Positions 44,820 through 55,433 of a stretch of DNA of 64,000 nucleotides are shown one piece after another (the first letter of the stretch is position 1; every line of letters starts with the position of its first letter). This stretch comes from Mycobacterium sp. IS-3022. GTDB lineage: Bacteria > Actinomycetota > Actinomycetes > Mycobacteriales > Mycobacteriaceae. The position numbers were made by a program, and so were the translations under genes. Under the pieces are notes generated by a model. The model saw only the letters and a program-made list of their open reading frames with translations, was not told the origin of the DNA and ran no database searches. The stretch spans positions 1-64,000 of the forward strand of contig NZ_LQIN01000051.1 in assembly GCF_001500065.1 (NCBI RefSeq), written 5' to 3'.

Positions 44820-46202
44820 GTGACTGCACCCCAAGACCTGCCTCGCACCGTCGGCGAGCTGAGGACCTCCGGCCACCGCGAGCGCGGCGTCAAAGCCGAA
44901 ATCCGGGAGAACCTGCTGGCCGCGCTGGCGGAGGGCCGCAATCCGTGGCCGGGCATCTTCGGTTTCGAAGACACCGTCATTCCGCAACTGGAGCGAGCGC
45001 TGATCGCCGGCCACGACGTCGTGCTGCTCGGAGAACGCGGTCAGGGCAAGACGCGGCTGCTGCGCGCCCTGGCCGGTCTGCTCGACGAGTGGACCCCGGT
45101 GATCGCCGGCTCGGAGCTGGGTGAGCATCCGTACCGCCCGATCACCCCCGAGTCGATCCGGCGGGCCGCCGACAGCGGTGACGACCTGCCCATCGCCTGG
45201 CGGCACCGCAGCGAGCGCTACACCGAGAAGCTGGCCACCCCGGACACCAGCGTGGCCGACCTGGTCGGCGACATCGACCCGATCAAGGTGGCCGAGGGCC
45301 GCAGCCTCGGCGACCCGGAAACCATCGCCTACGGCCTCATTCCGCGCGCGCACCGGGGCATCGTCGCGATCAACGAGCTGCCCGACCTCGCCGAGCGCAT
45401 CCAGGTGTCGATGCTCAACGTGATGGAGGAGCGCGACATCCAGGTCCGCGGCTACACGCTGCGGCTGCCGCTTGACGTGCTCGTTGTCGCCAGCGCCAAC
45501 CCGGAGGACTACACGAACCGCGGCCGGATCATCACGCCGCTCAAGGACCGGTTCGGCGCGGAGATCCGGACCCACTACCCGCGTGAACTCGACGCGGAAG
45601 TCGGCGTCATCACCCAGGAGGCGCACCTGGCCGCCGAGGTGCCCGAGTACCTGGTGCATGTGCTCGCCAGGTTCGCCCGCTATCTACGCGAGTCGCGGTC
45701 GATCGACCAGCGCTCGGGCGTGTCGGCGCGCTTCGCGATCGCCGCCGCCGAGACCGCTGCCGCGGCCGCGCGCCACCGGTCGGCCGTACTCGGCGAGCAG
45801 GAGCCGGTCGCCCGGGTGGTCGACTTGTCCTCGGTGGTCGACGTGCTGCGCGGCAAGCTCGAGTTCGAGTCCGGCGAGGAGGGTCGCGAGCAGGCGGTGC
45901 TCGAACACCTGCTGCGCCGCGCCACCGCCGACACCGCGCAGCGGCTGCTCGGCGGCATCGACGTCGGACCGCTGGTGGTGGCGATCGAGAACGGGTCGGC
46001 GGTCACCACCGGCGAGCGGGTGTCGGCTCGCGACGTGCTGGCCGCGGTGCCCGAGGTGCCGGCGATCGCCGAGATACAGAAGCGGCTCGGAGCGGTGACG
46101 GACGGTCAGCGGGCCGCGGCCGTCGAACTGGCGCTCGAGGCGCTGTATCTGGCCAAGCGGATCGACAAGGTGTCCGGAGAAGGCGAAACGGTCTATGGCT
46201 AA
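44820..46202 (+). CDS. MoxR/magnesium-chelatase-like AAA+ ATPase
   Basis: The 460-residue AAA+ protein has Walker A GERGQGKTRLL and, where Walker B would be, IVAINELPDL, with Asn instead of Asp before Glu. NPEDYTNRGRIITPLKDRF is the sensor region. It is probably a chaperone ATPase that works with the VWA protein downstream (Rv0958/Rv0959 pair), a MoxR-VWA arrangement. I chose GTG 44820 (MTAPQDLPRT); GTG 44811 is close. The gap to the next gene holds an inverted repeat. The substrate is unknown. Confidence 0.82.
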   Translation: MTAPQDLPRTVGELRTSGHRERGVKAEIRENLLAALAEGRNPWPGIFGFEDTVIPQLERALIAGHDVVLLGERGQGKTRLLRALAGLLDEWTPVIAGSELGEHPYRPITPESIRRAADSGDDLPIAWRHRSERYTEKLATPDTSVADLVGDIDPIKVAEGRSLGDPETIAYGLIPRAHRGIVAINELPDLAERIQVSMLNVMEERDIQVRGYTLRLPLDVLVVASANPEDYTNRGRIITPLKDRFGAEIRTHYPRELDAEVGVITQEAHLAAEVPEYLVHVLARFARYLRESRSIDQRSGVSARFAIAAAETAAAAARHRSAVLGEQEPVARVVDLSSVVDVLRGKLEFESGEEGREQAVLEHLLRRATADTAQRLLGGIDVGPLVVAIENGSAVTTGERVSARDVLAAVPEVPAIAEIQKRLGAVTDGQRAAAVELALEALYLAKRIDKVSGEGETVYG

Positions 46203-46224
46203 GAGCACGCCGCGTGGCGGCCAG

Positions 46225-46271
46225 TGTGAATCTGACGACGGAAATCGCCGAAAAACGTCGTCAGATTCACA
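46225..46271. repeat. Perfect 16-bp inverted repeat between MoxR-like and VWA genes
   Basis: Arms 46225-46240 and 46256-46271 are perfectly complementary over 16 bases around a 15-base loop. The element lies in the 95-base gap between two genes on the same strand. It also explains why an open frame starts at 46214 without being coding. It may regulate the ratio of the two proteins. Confidence 0.75.
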
Positions 46272-46297
46272 ATCGAGGCGCGTTGAGGCGCGTGACG

Positions 46298-48292
46298 ATG
46301 AGTAAGCGGACTTCGCGGTATTCGCGATACACCGGCGGACCCGACCCGTTGGCGCCGCCGATCGACCTGCGCGAGGCGCTCGAGCAGATCGGCCAGGACG
46401 TGATGGAGGGCAGCTCGCCGCGGCGCGCGCTGTCGGAACTGATGCGCCGCGGCACCAAGAACATGCGGGGCGCCGACAAACTCGCCGCCGAGGCCAACCG
46501 TCGTCGTCGAGAGCTGTTGTCCCGCAACAATCTCGACGGCACGCTGGCCGAGATCAAGAAACTTCTCGACGAGGCGGTGCTGGCCGAACGCAAGGAGCTG
46601 GCCCGGGCGCTCGACGACGATGCCAGGTTCAACGAGATGCGCATCGAGTCGTTGCCGCCCTCACCGGCGAAGGCCGTGCAGGAGCTGTCCGACTACGACT
46701 GGCGCTCGCAGGAGGCCCGCGAGAAGTACGAGCAGATCAAGGATCTGCTCGGCCGCGAGATGCTCGACCAGCGGTTCGCGGGCATGAAGCAGGCGCTGGA
46801 AAACGCCACCGACGAGGACCGCCAGCGCGTCAACGAGATGCTCGACGACCTCAACGACCTGTTGGACAAGCACGCAAAAGGTGAAGACACCCAACAGGAT
46901 TTCCAAGACTTCATGAACAAGCACGGCGAGTTCTTCCCGGAGAACCCGCGCAACGTCGACGAATTGCTCGACTCGCTGGCCCAGCGCGCAGCGGCCGCGC
47001 AGCGGTTCCGCAACAGCTTGAGCGCCGAGCAACGGGCCGAATTGGATGCGCTGGCCCAACAGGCGTTCGGCTCGCCGTCGTTGATGAACGCGCTGAACCG
47101 GTTGGACGCCCATCTGCAGGCGGCGCGGCCGGGGGAGGACTGGACCGGCTCGTCGGAGTTCTCCGGCGACAATCCGCTGGGCATGGGAGAGGGTGCCCAG
47201 GCGATGCAGGACATCGCCGAACTCGAGCAGCTCGCCGAGGCGTTGTCGCAGAGCTATGCCGGCGCGACGATGGAGGACGTCGACCTCGACATGCTGGCCC
47301 GCCAGCTGGGTGAGGACGCCGCCGTCGACGCACGCACGCTGACCGAACTCGAACGGGCGCTGATGGATCAGGGGTTCTTGAATCGGGGTTCCGACGGCCA
47401 GTGGCGGCTCTCTCCCAAGGCGATGCGTCAGCTTGGTCAGACGGCGCTACGCGATGTGGCACAACGGCTTTCAGGTCGACACGGCGAGCGGGACACCCGT
47501 CGTGCCGGCGCGGCGGGCGAACTGACCGGGGCGACCCGGCCGTGGGCGTTCGGCGACACCGAACCGTGGAACGTCACCCGGACCCTCACCAACGCGGTGC
47601 TGCGCCAGGCGGGGACCGGGGTGGCCGAACGCCCGATTCGCATCACGGTCGAAGACGTCGAGATCTCCGAGACCGAGACGCGCACACAGGCCGCGGTGGC
47701 GTTGTTGGTCGACACCTCGTTCTCGATGGTGATGGAGAACCGGTGGCTGCCGATGAAACGGACCGCGCTGGCGCTCCACCACCTCGTCAGCACCCGGTTC
47801 CGGTCGGACGCCCTGCAGATCATAGCCTTCGGCCGCTACGCGCGCACCGTGACCGCGGCCGAACTCACCGGGCTGGAAGGGGTGTACGAGCAGGGCACCA
47901 ACCTGCACCACGCGCTGGCGCTCGCCGGGCGGCACCTGCGCCGCCATCCCAACGCACAGCCGGTGGTGCTGGTCGTCACCGATGGTGAGCCGACCGCACA
48001 CCTGGAGGGATTCGGGCGCGGGGCCGGATCGGATTCGGCGGCTCAGCCGCCGGCAGTGTTCTTCGATTACCCGCCGCATCCGCGGACGATCGCGCACACC
48101 GTCAAGGGCTTCGACGAGGTCGCCGCGCTCGGGGCGCAGGTGACGATCTTCCGCCTGGGCGACGATCCCGGCTTGGCGCGGTTCATCGACCAGGTCGCGC
48201 GTCGCGTCGAGGGCCGGGTCGTCGTGCCCGATCTCGACGGTCTCGGTGCGGCCGTAGTCGGCGACTACCTGCGGTCGCGGCGGAGGCGCTAG
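46298..48292 (+). CDS. VWA-domain protein, partner of the MoxR-like ATPase
   Basis: The 664-residue protein has a helical N-terminal part (1-420) rich in charged residues and a C-terminal VWA domain (about 455-655). The metal-site MIDAS motif is VDTSFSMVM with DxSxS spacing, then GTNLHHAL and VVTDGEPTAH. It is the usual partner of MoxR-type ATPases, acting as a metal-dependent adhesion or insertion factor. ATG 46298 (MSKRTSRYSRYTGG) is chosen as the natural start; the frame open to 46214 lies inside an inverted repeat. Confidence 0.85.
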   Translation: MSKRTSRYSRYTGGPDPLAPPIDLREALEQIGQDVMEGSSPRRALSELMRRGTKNMRGADKLAAEANRRRRELLSRNNLDGTLAEIKKLLDEAVLAERKELARALDDDARFNEMRIESLPPSPAKAVQELSDYDWRSQEAREKYEQIKDLLGREMLDQRFAGMKQALENATDEDRQRVNEMLDDLNDLLDKHAKGEDTQQDFQDFMNKHGEFFPENPRNVDELLDSLAQRAAAAQRFRNSLSAEQRAELDALAQQAFGSPSLMNALNRLDAHLQAARPGEDWTGSSEFSGDNPLGMGEGAQAMQDIAELEQLAEALSQSYAGATMEDVDLDMLARQLGEDAAVDARTLTELERALMDQGFLNRGSDGQWRLSPKAMRQLGQTALRDVAQRLSGRHGERDTRRAGAAGELTGATRPWAFGDTEPWNVTRTLTNAVLRQAGTGVAERPIRITVEDVEISETETRTQAAVALLVDTSFSMVMENRWLPMKRTALALHHLVSTRFRSDALQIIAFGRYARTVTAAELTGLEGVYEQGTNLHHALALAGRHLRRHPNAQPVVLVVTDGEPTAHLEGFGRGAGSDSAAQPPAVFFDYPPHPRTIAHTVKGFDEVAALGAQVTIFRLGDDPGLARFIDQVARRVEGRVVVPDLDGLGAAVVGDYLRSRRRR

Positions 48293-48339
48293 CGACGGTC
48301 AAGCGGGCCCAGTGCGGGTTGACTCTTGCGTCCCATACG

Positions 48340-48391
48340 CGAGATTGCAGTCAGGGTCGTGCGCCGCCCTACGACCCTGACTGCAATCTCG
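48340..48391. terminator. 21-bp perfect inverted repeat between convergent genes
   Basis: Arms 48340-48360 and 48371-48391 are perfectly complementary over 21 bases with a 10-base loop. They sit between the VWA stop and the DUF1707 stop, so a bidirectional terminator fits. No poly-U run follows. Confidence 0.75.
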
Positions 48392-48428
48392 ACCGTAGGA
48401 GCTTCCTGCTTACTACGGGTCACTCGCG

Positions 48429-49010
48429 CTAAGCGGCCTTGCGCTTCTTGCGCTTGATGGCAACGCGGCCCCACAGCGAGAAGCCGCGGATACACACGCA
48501 CGGCGCCCCCGGTGAGCCGTCGCCCTCCACGGACTGGTCGAAGGTGCCCATCACCCCGACACCACGCAGGTCGACGTTGACCTCGGGCGGCACCAGGATC
48601 GTCTGGCCTCCGAAGATCGAGTACGAGTGGATCTCGACCTCCGGCGAGGTGAAGTCGGCGTACCGCAAATCGATGACCCCGCCGCCGAACAGAGCGAACG
48701 TGGTCATCCGCCTCGGCACGTTCCAGCGGCCGCGGCGTTCGAATCCGCTCATGATCGCCAGCAGCATCGTCGACGGCGCGGGCCGACACGGGCCACCGCT
48801 GCGTCCCCGGGTGACCGCGCCGGGCAGATCCGCCGACAGACGGTCGAGCTCGTCATAGGTTTGCGCGGCATACGCCCTGGTCAGACGGTCCTCATACTCG
48901 TTGAGTTGAAGGCGGCCCTGCGCGGCGGCGTCAGTGAGCAGCTGCGCCACCTGAATGCGGTCGGTGTCAGCAGCTCGCATCGAACCGTTCCGCGACGCTG
49001 GAGTGCTCAT
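48429..49010 (-). CDS. DUF1707 domain protein
   Basis: The 193-residue protein begins with a DUF1707 domain: RAADTDRIQVAQLLTDAAAQ, GRLQLNEYEDRLTRAYAAQT and YDELDRLSADLPG. The C-terminal half (about 105-185) is a repeated beta structure with IFGGQTILVPPEVNVDLRGV, like cell-wall-active antibiotic-response proteins. It ends in a basic tail KRKKRKAA. I chose ATG 49010 (MSTPASRNG); ATG 48978 (MRAADTDRIQ) is also possible. It resembles Rv0966c. Function unknown, possibly envelope stress. Confidence 0.82.
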   Translation of the reverse strand: MSTPASRNGSMRAADTDRIQVAQLLTDAAAQGRLQLNEYEDRLTRAYAAQTYDELDRLSADLPGAVTRGRSGGPCRPAPSTMLLAIMSGFERRGRWNVPRRMTTFALFGGGVIDLRYADFTSPEVEIHSYSIFGGQTILVPPEVNVDLRGVGVMGTFDQSVEGDGSPGAPCVCIRGFSLWGRVAIKRKKRKAA

Positions 49011-49103
49011 CGGATACGAGCCTACGACGAACCGTGGCACACGCAAGACCATTGTCCAAACTGTGCCCTGACGGGCCACGGCGAAGAAGGTAGATGACCA
49101 AAC

Positions 49104-49865
49104 TTATCGCCCGGACGTCAGGAACTCAGCAAAGCCGACGGTGCCGACAGGGTTCTGCGGCACCAGGTTGGCACCCGACCGCAGCGCCGCCCCGATGTGT
49201 CCCGGCAAGGGCGCCGCAACGGCTCGCCGACGGCTTCGATGCGCCGTCAGATACATGCGCGCCAACTCGGTGTGGGTGTGCACCGTCGGCCCGCCGATGT
49301 CCTGCGCCCGCCCGGCCGGATCGGCGTCGACGAGCTCCACCAGCCGTGCCGCGACGTCAATAGTGGAGATCGGTTGGAATCGCACGCCGCGCAGCGCCCA
49401 CAGCACGGGGGAGTACCGCTGCAGCGCGAACATGGTGCCAATCAGATCGTGGAACTGCGTGGCGCGCAGCACCGTATGGCCGACGCCCGATGCCTCGAGG
49501 ACTTGTTCGGCGCGCAGCTTCGCGCGGTAGTACGGCAGCGGGATCAGGTCGATGCCGACGATCGACACGTGCACGATGTGCGCGACGCCCGCTCGCTGCC
49601 CCGCCTCGACGAGGTTGCGCATGGCGGCGACGTCCTTGTCGCCGGTTGGCTGCGTCGCGCAGTTGACCACGACGTCCACCCCGTCGACCGCCGCGTCGAG
49701 GCCGGCGCCGCTCACCAGGTCGGCTTGAGCCCAGTTCACGCCGGTATATCCGACGTGGCTCTTGCGGCTCAACGCTCGGACGGGATGCCCGGCCCCGACC
49801 GCTTCTGGAACGACGCGATGCCCCAACGTGCCCGTTGCACCGGTGACGAGGACCGTGCGCGACAT
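49104..49865 (-). CDS. NmrA-like NAD(P)-binding protein
   Basis: The 253-residue protein is an atypical SDR of the NmrA/NAD(P)-binding type. It begins MSRTVLVTGATGTLGHRVVP with the GATGTLG cofactor motif, followed by AQADLVSGAGLDAAVDGVDV. The catalytic Tyr is not obvious (PYYRAK). I chose ATG 49865 because a GAGGAGG (49871-49877) lies 5 bases upstream; the longer ORF to 49979 is not supported. It may sense redox state or act on quinones. The gap to the divergent gene holds no clear site. Confidence 0.82.
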   Translation of the reverse strand: MSRTVLVTGATGTLGHRVVPEAVGAGHPVRALSRKSHVGYTGVNWAQADLVSGAGLDAAVDGVDVVVNCATQPTGDKDVAAMRNLVEAGQRAGVAHIVHVSIVGIDLIPLPYYRAKLRAEQVLEASGVGHTVLRATQFHDLIGTMFALQRYSPVLWALRGVRFQPISTIDVAARLVELVDADPAGRAQDIGGPTVHTHTELARMYLTAHRSRRRAVAAPLPGHIGAALRSGANLVPQNPVGTVGFAEFLTSGR

Positions 49866-49870
49866 CAGCT

Positions 49871-49877
49871 CCTCCTC
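49871..49877 (-). promoter_or_regulatory. Strong Shine-Dalgarno of the NmrA-like gene
   Basis: The minus strand reads GAGGAGG, then 5 bases and ATG 49865. This fixes the start and excludes the upstream frame. Confidence 0.75.
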
Positions 49878-49985
49878 GGCGGTTGAAGGCCTCAGAATAG
49901 ACCGCCTGGTCGACGAGCGGCGGTGCGACGCCATGGCGACGACCCTCACGTGAATTAGGGTGTTTGCGACGCGAGGCAAGGGTGG

Positions 49986-50510
49986 GTGACGTTGATTCAG
50001 CAGCGCTTCGAGGACTCGCCGGTGGGCAAGGCGGTGGTGAGCGTCTTCATTGCGTTGTTCCTCCTCGTGGGCATCGTGTGCAACCTGCCCGATTCGCCGA
50101 TCAAGCGCAGCCTGCTACCGGTCGTCGAACCGGTCGCGGTGCCCACGGGTCTCGATCAGAGTTGGGCGATGTACGCCAACCCGACCAGGCGCCAAGACAC
50201 GGTCGAGGTTCAGGTCCGGTTCGCCAGCGGCGAGGTCCGGGTGTGGACGTTTGAGCCCGGCGCGAGCGGCGTCGGCTGGTGGGATCGCTGGTTACTGCTC
50301 AGATATGCCGCCGTGCTCGACTCCGCGTTCCGGCCGCAGCTCGCGCACTGGGTGGTCCGGCAGGTCAGCAAGCCCAACGAACATGCCGTCGGCGTCACCA
50401 TGGTCCTTCGGACCGAAACGTTGCGGGGACCGGACGAACCGCCTTCGGGAAATCGGCGCCCGACCGCGACGAAGCTTCTGTACCAAGAGAACTTGGCGGG
50501 GTCCCGATGA
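49986..50510 (+). CDS. Small single-helix protein, partner of HTTM protein
   Basis: The 174-residue protein has one N-terminal hydrophobic helix (about 15-33, VVSVFIALFLLVGIVCNL) and a hydrophilic extracytoplasmic domain with WAMYANPTRRQDTVEVQVRF, GVGWWDRWLLLRYA and a basic C-terminal part. I know no family for it. Start GTG 49986. Its stop overlaps the start of the HTTM gene by four bases (ATGA), so the two are a tightly coupled unit. It may be a membrane-anchored subunit of the HTTM protein. Confidence 0.72.
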   Translation: MTLIQQRFEDSPVGKAVVSVFIALFLLVGIVCNLPDSPIKRSLLPVVEPVAVPTGLDQSWAMYANPTRRQDTVEVQVRFASGEVRVWTFEPGASGVGWWDRWLLLRYAAVLDSAFRPQLAHWVVRQVSKPNEHAVGVTMVLRTETLRGPDEPPSGNRRPTATKLLYQENLAGSR

Positions 50511-51481
50511 CCGTCTCCGATCGGCTCCGGGCGGGGGTCAGCACGTGCGTCGACCGCTGGTGCGCCTTTTTCTTCACGTCTGCGCCGGCGTACACGCTGG
50601 GCTTGGTCCGAATGGGGTTCGGCGTCGTGATTATGGCGTGGACCGTGGCGCTGCTGCCGGATCTGCTCGGGGTTTTCGGGAACCAGGGGGTGTTGCCCGA
50701 GCATCCGAGGGTCGACTTCCAGTGGAGTGTGTTCGAGCTCTGGCCCGGCGACACCGCGCTCGTGATCGGGTGGGTGCTGCTGCTGTTGTCGGCCATCGCG
50801 ATGACGGTGGGCTGGCACAGCCGCGTGGCGGCGATCCTGGTGTTCGTCCTGCTTCAGTCGTTCCTGCGGCGCGGCGCCCCGTATTTCAATGCCGGTGACG
50901 CCATTCTCACCGTCGTCGCCCTGATCCTGGCGCTCTCGTCGTGCGGGGTGGCGTTGTCGATGGACCAGCGGCGCCGTACCGGAGCCTTCTGGTCTGCAGA
51001 AGCCAGGCAGGTGTGGCCCGTTCGGCTGCTGCAGGTTCAGTTGTCGGTCATCTATTTGGCGACCGTCCAGGCGAAGCTGGCCGGCAAACCCTGGGTGGAG
51101 GGTTCGGCGGTCTACTACGCGTGGCACACCGACGGCAGGTGGGCGCTGCTGTCCGCGCCAGAATGGTTGTCCGCCAACGCGATTCTGGTCAACGTTCTGA
51201 CGTGGAGCACCCTGCTGATCGAATTGGCGCTCGCGGTACTGGTCTGGAGTCGGCGATGGCGGTGCTGGGTGCTTCTGGCCGGCGTGCTGATGCACTTGAC
51301 GATCATGTTCAACCTGAATGTCGGGTTCTTCAGCCTCGCCATGTTTGTGCTGTATCTGGCGTTCGTGCCGGGGGAGGTCGTCGAGCGACTGCCGACACGG
51401 CTCAAGACCAGATGGCGCAACCGCGGGCGGTCGAATCCCTCACCGCCGCAGCAGTCCTCCGAGCAGCCGGCCGTGTCCTAG
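50507..51481 (+). CDS. HTTM-domain membrane protein (gamma-carboxylase-like)
   Basis: The 324-residue protein has about eight hydrophobic helices and the HTTM (vitamin K-dependent gamma-carboxylase-like) pattern. Visible are LGLVRMGFGVVIMAWTVALL, RRGAPYFNAGDAILTVV and VYLATVQAKLAGKPWVEG-type region (near residue 190) and AVYYAWHTDGRWAL. ATG 50507 overlaps the previous gene (ATGA). HTTM proteins in bacteria are uncharacterised; they may modify exported proteins or lipids. It ends in a Pro/Ser/Gln tail, overlapping the EchA-like stop by four bases. Confidence 0.82.
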   Translation: MTVSDRLRAGVSTCVDRWCAFFFTSAPAYTLGLVRMGFGVVIMAWTVALLPDLLGVFGNQGVLPEHPRVDFQWSVFELWPGDTALVIGWVLLLLSAIAMTVGWHSRVAAILVFVLLQSFLRRGAPYFNAGDAILTVVALILALSSCGVALSMDQRRRTGAFWSAEARQVWPVRLLQVQLSVIYLATVQAKLAGKPWVEGSAVYYAWHTDGRWALLSAPEWLSANAILVNVLTWSTLLIELALAVLVWSRRWRCWVLLAGVLMHLTIMFNLNVGFFSLAMFVLYLAFVPGEVVERLPTRLKTRWRNRGRSNPSPPQQSSEQPAVS

Positions 51482-52257
51482 GGGCGAGGGGTCGGAATCC
51501 ACTTCGGCTGGCGTTTCTCCAAGAACGCCATCATGCCTTCGCGCGCCTCCTCGGAGACGAACAGTTCGGCCGACTGCGTGGTGAGCGCTTCGGCTCGGCG
51601 GTCGAAAGCCGCCAGAATCGATGCTGTGGTCAAGGCTTTCGACGCGGCCAGGCCCTGCGGCGACGCCTTGCCGATCGCCGTGGTCAGTTCGGCGACGCTG
51701 GTCTCGACGTCGTCGGCGGCGATCGTGATCAGGCCCATCTCGGCGGCCTCCGCGGCGCCGAACTTCTCGCCGGTGACGAAGTAGCGGCCCGCCGCGCGAC
51801 TGGTCATCCTCGGCAGCAGGGTGAGCGAGATGATCGACGGCGCAACGCCGATGCGGGCCTCGGTCAACGCGAACGTGCTCTGCCGGCCGGCCACCACGAT
51901 GTCGCAGGCGCCGACCAGGCCGAGGCCGCCTGCGCGGACGTGCCCGTCGATGGCGCCGACCACCGGGATCGGCAACTCGAGGATGCGGCGGAGCAGCCGG
52001 GTCATCTCATGGGCGCGGTCGACCGCGAGCGCGCTGGGATCCCGTCCGGCAGCCTCGGCGAGATCGGCGCCCGCACAGAACGTTCCGCCGGTGTGGCCGA
52101 GCACCACCGCTCGCACGCCGGGGTCGGCGACGGCGTCGGTGAAGCCCTGGTGCAATTGGTCGACCAGCGCGGTCGACAACGCATTGCGGTTGTCCGGGGA
52201 GTCCAGGGTGAGCCGGGCGACGGGTCCGTCGACCGCGAAACCGACGAGTGCGCTCAT
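51478..52257 (-). CDS. Enoyl-CoA hydratase/isomerase
   Basis: The 259-residue crotonase-family protein hydrates enoyl-CoA. It has SPDNRNALSTALV, GTFCAGADLAEAAG with the oxyanion-hole Gly, IPVVGAIDGHVRAGGLGLVG, CDIVVAGRQSTFALTEARIG, and the carboxyl region EEAREGMMAFLEKRQPKW. It is the last gene of the six-gene acyl-CoA operon and corresponds to EchA7 in position. The start is ATG 52257, which overlaps the FadE stop (TGATG). In the Atu scheme it would be the hydratase after carboxylation, but the substrate is unproven. Confidence 0.87.
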   Translation of the reverse strand: MSALVGFAVDGPVARLTLDSPDNRNALSTALVDQLHQGFTDAVADPGVRAVVLGHTGGTFCAGADLAEAAGRDPSALAVDRAHEMTRLLRRILELPIPVVGAIDGHVRAGGLGLVGACDIVVAGRQSTFALTEARIGVAPSIISLTLLPRMTSRAAGRYFVTGEKFGAAEAAEMGLITIAADDVETSVAELTTAIGKASPQGLAASKALTTASILAAFDRRAEALTTQSAELFVSEEAREGMMAFLEKRQPKWIPTPRP

Positions 52258-53413
52258 CAGTACGACCGGGGCAGTCCGAGCGAGGTCTGCGCGACGAAGT
52301 TGAGGATCATCTCCCGGCTGACCGGCGCAATGCGGGCGAGCTTCGACACGGTGACCGCGGCGGCGATTCCGTACTCCTTGGTCAGCCCGTTGCCACCCAT
52401 CGACTGAACGGCCTGGTCGACCGCGCGCACCGACGCTTCACCGGCGGCGTACTTGGCCATGTTCGCCGCCTCGGCGGCGCCCACGTCGTCTCCGGCGTCG
52501 TAGAGCGACGCCGCCTTTTGCATCATCAGCTTGGCCAGCTCGATCTCGATGTGGTTCTGCGCCAACGGATGCGACAGCCCCTGGTGCGCGCCGATCGGTG
52601 TCTTCCACACCTGCCGGGTCTTGACGTAGTCGACTGCCTTGTTGATCGCGAACCGGCCCATGCCGACCGCGCTGGCGGCACCCATGATCCGCTCCGGGTT
52701 CAGCCCGGCGAACAACTGGGCGATCGCGGCGTCCTCCGAACCCACCAGCGCGTCCGACGGCAGCCGCACCTCGTCGAGGAACACTTGGAACTGACTCTCC
52801 GGGCTGACCAGTTCCATGTCGATCTTGGTCCAGCTCAACCCTTTTGTGTCGGTCGGCACGATGAACAGCGCCGGCTTGAGGTTGCCGGTTTTGTGGTCCT
52901 CCGTGCGGCCGACGACCAGCACCGCCTGCGCCTGGTCGACGCCGGAGATGAACACCTTCTGGCCGTTGATGATCCAGTCGCTGCCGTCGCGGCGCGCCGT
53001 GGTGGTGATGCGGTGGCTGTTCGAGCCCGCGTCGGGTTCGGTGATCGCGAACGCCATCGTGATCGAGCCGTCGGCGATGCCGGGCAGCCAGCGCTTCTTC
53101 TGCTCCTCGGTGCCGAACTTCGAGATGATCGTGCCGTTGATCGCCGGTGACACCACCATCATCAGCAGCGCCGAGCCGGCCGCGGCCATTTCCTCCATCA
53201 CCAGCGACAGCTCGTACATCCCGGCGCCGCCGCCGCCGTACTCCTCGGGCAGGTTCACTCCGATGAAGCCGAGTTTGCCTGCCTCAGACCACAACTCGTC
53301 GGTATGCTGGCCGGCGCGGGCTTTCTCCAGGTAGTAGTCCTGGCCGTAGTTGGCGGCCATCGCGGCGACCGCCTTGCGCAGCGCCTGCTGCTCTTCGGTC
53401 TCGATGAAACTGC

Positions 53414-53417
<4 letters not shown>
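52257..53417 (-). CDS. Acyl-CoA dehydrogenase (FadE12-like)
   Basis: The 386-residue protein is a flavin acyl-CoA dehydrogenase. It has GFIGVNLPEEYGGGG, FAITEPDAGSNSHRITTTA (FAD and substrate contacts), WIINGQKVFISGVDQA and MGGNGLTKEYG near the C-terminus. ATG 53417 overlaps the AccA stop (ATGA). It is gene five of the operon. It would oxidise the acyl-CoA to an enoyl-CoA before or after the carboxylase step. The chain it acts on is unknown. Confidence 0.9.
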
Positions 53418-55351
<1,934 letters not shown>

Positions 55352-55368
55352 CGGGCCCCTTCCTTCGC

Positions 55369-55419
55369 GATTTCGGCGCAGTTGGTTGCGCTCACCGCGA
55401 CCAAGTACACCGAAATCAC
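55369..55419. repeat. Nested inverted repeat (family copy B) between accA2 and accD2
   Basis: This 51-base element matches the one at 29150-29200 at 41 of 51 positions and has the same length. The outer arms pair through GATTTCGG/CCGAAATC (55369-55376 and 55410-55417); an inner TTGGTTGCG/CGCGACCAA hairpin is also present. It lies inside an operon, so it may stabilise or attenuate the transcript. Confidence 0.7.
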
Positions 55420-55433
55420 TGACATCTCGGCGC

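Noticed and set aside
46214..46297. N-terminal extension of the VWA gene from GTG 46214
   Set aside because: The extension lies inside a perfect inverted repeat and has no family similarity; ATG 46298 is a natural start.
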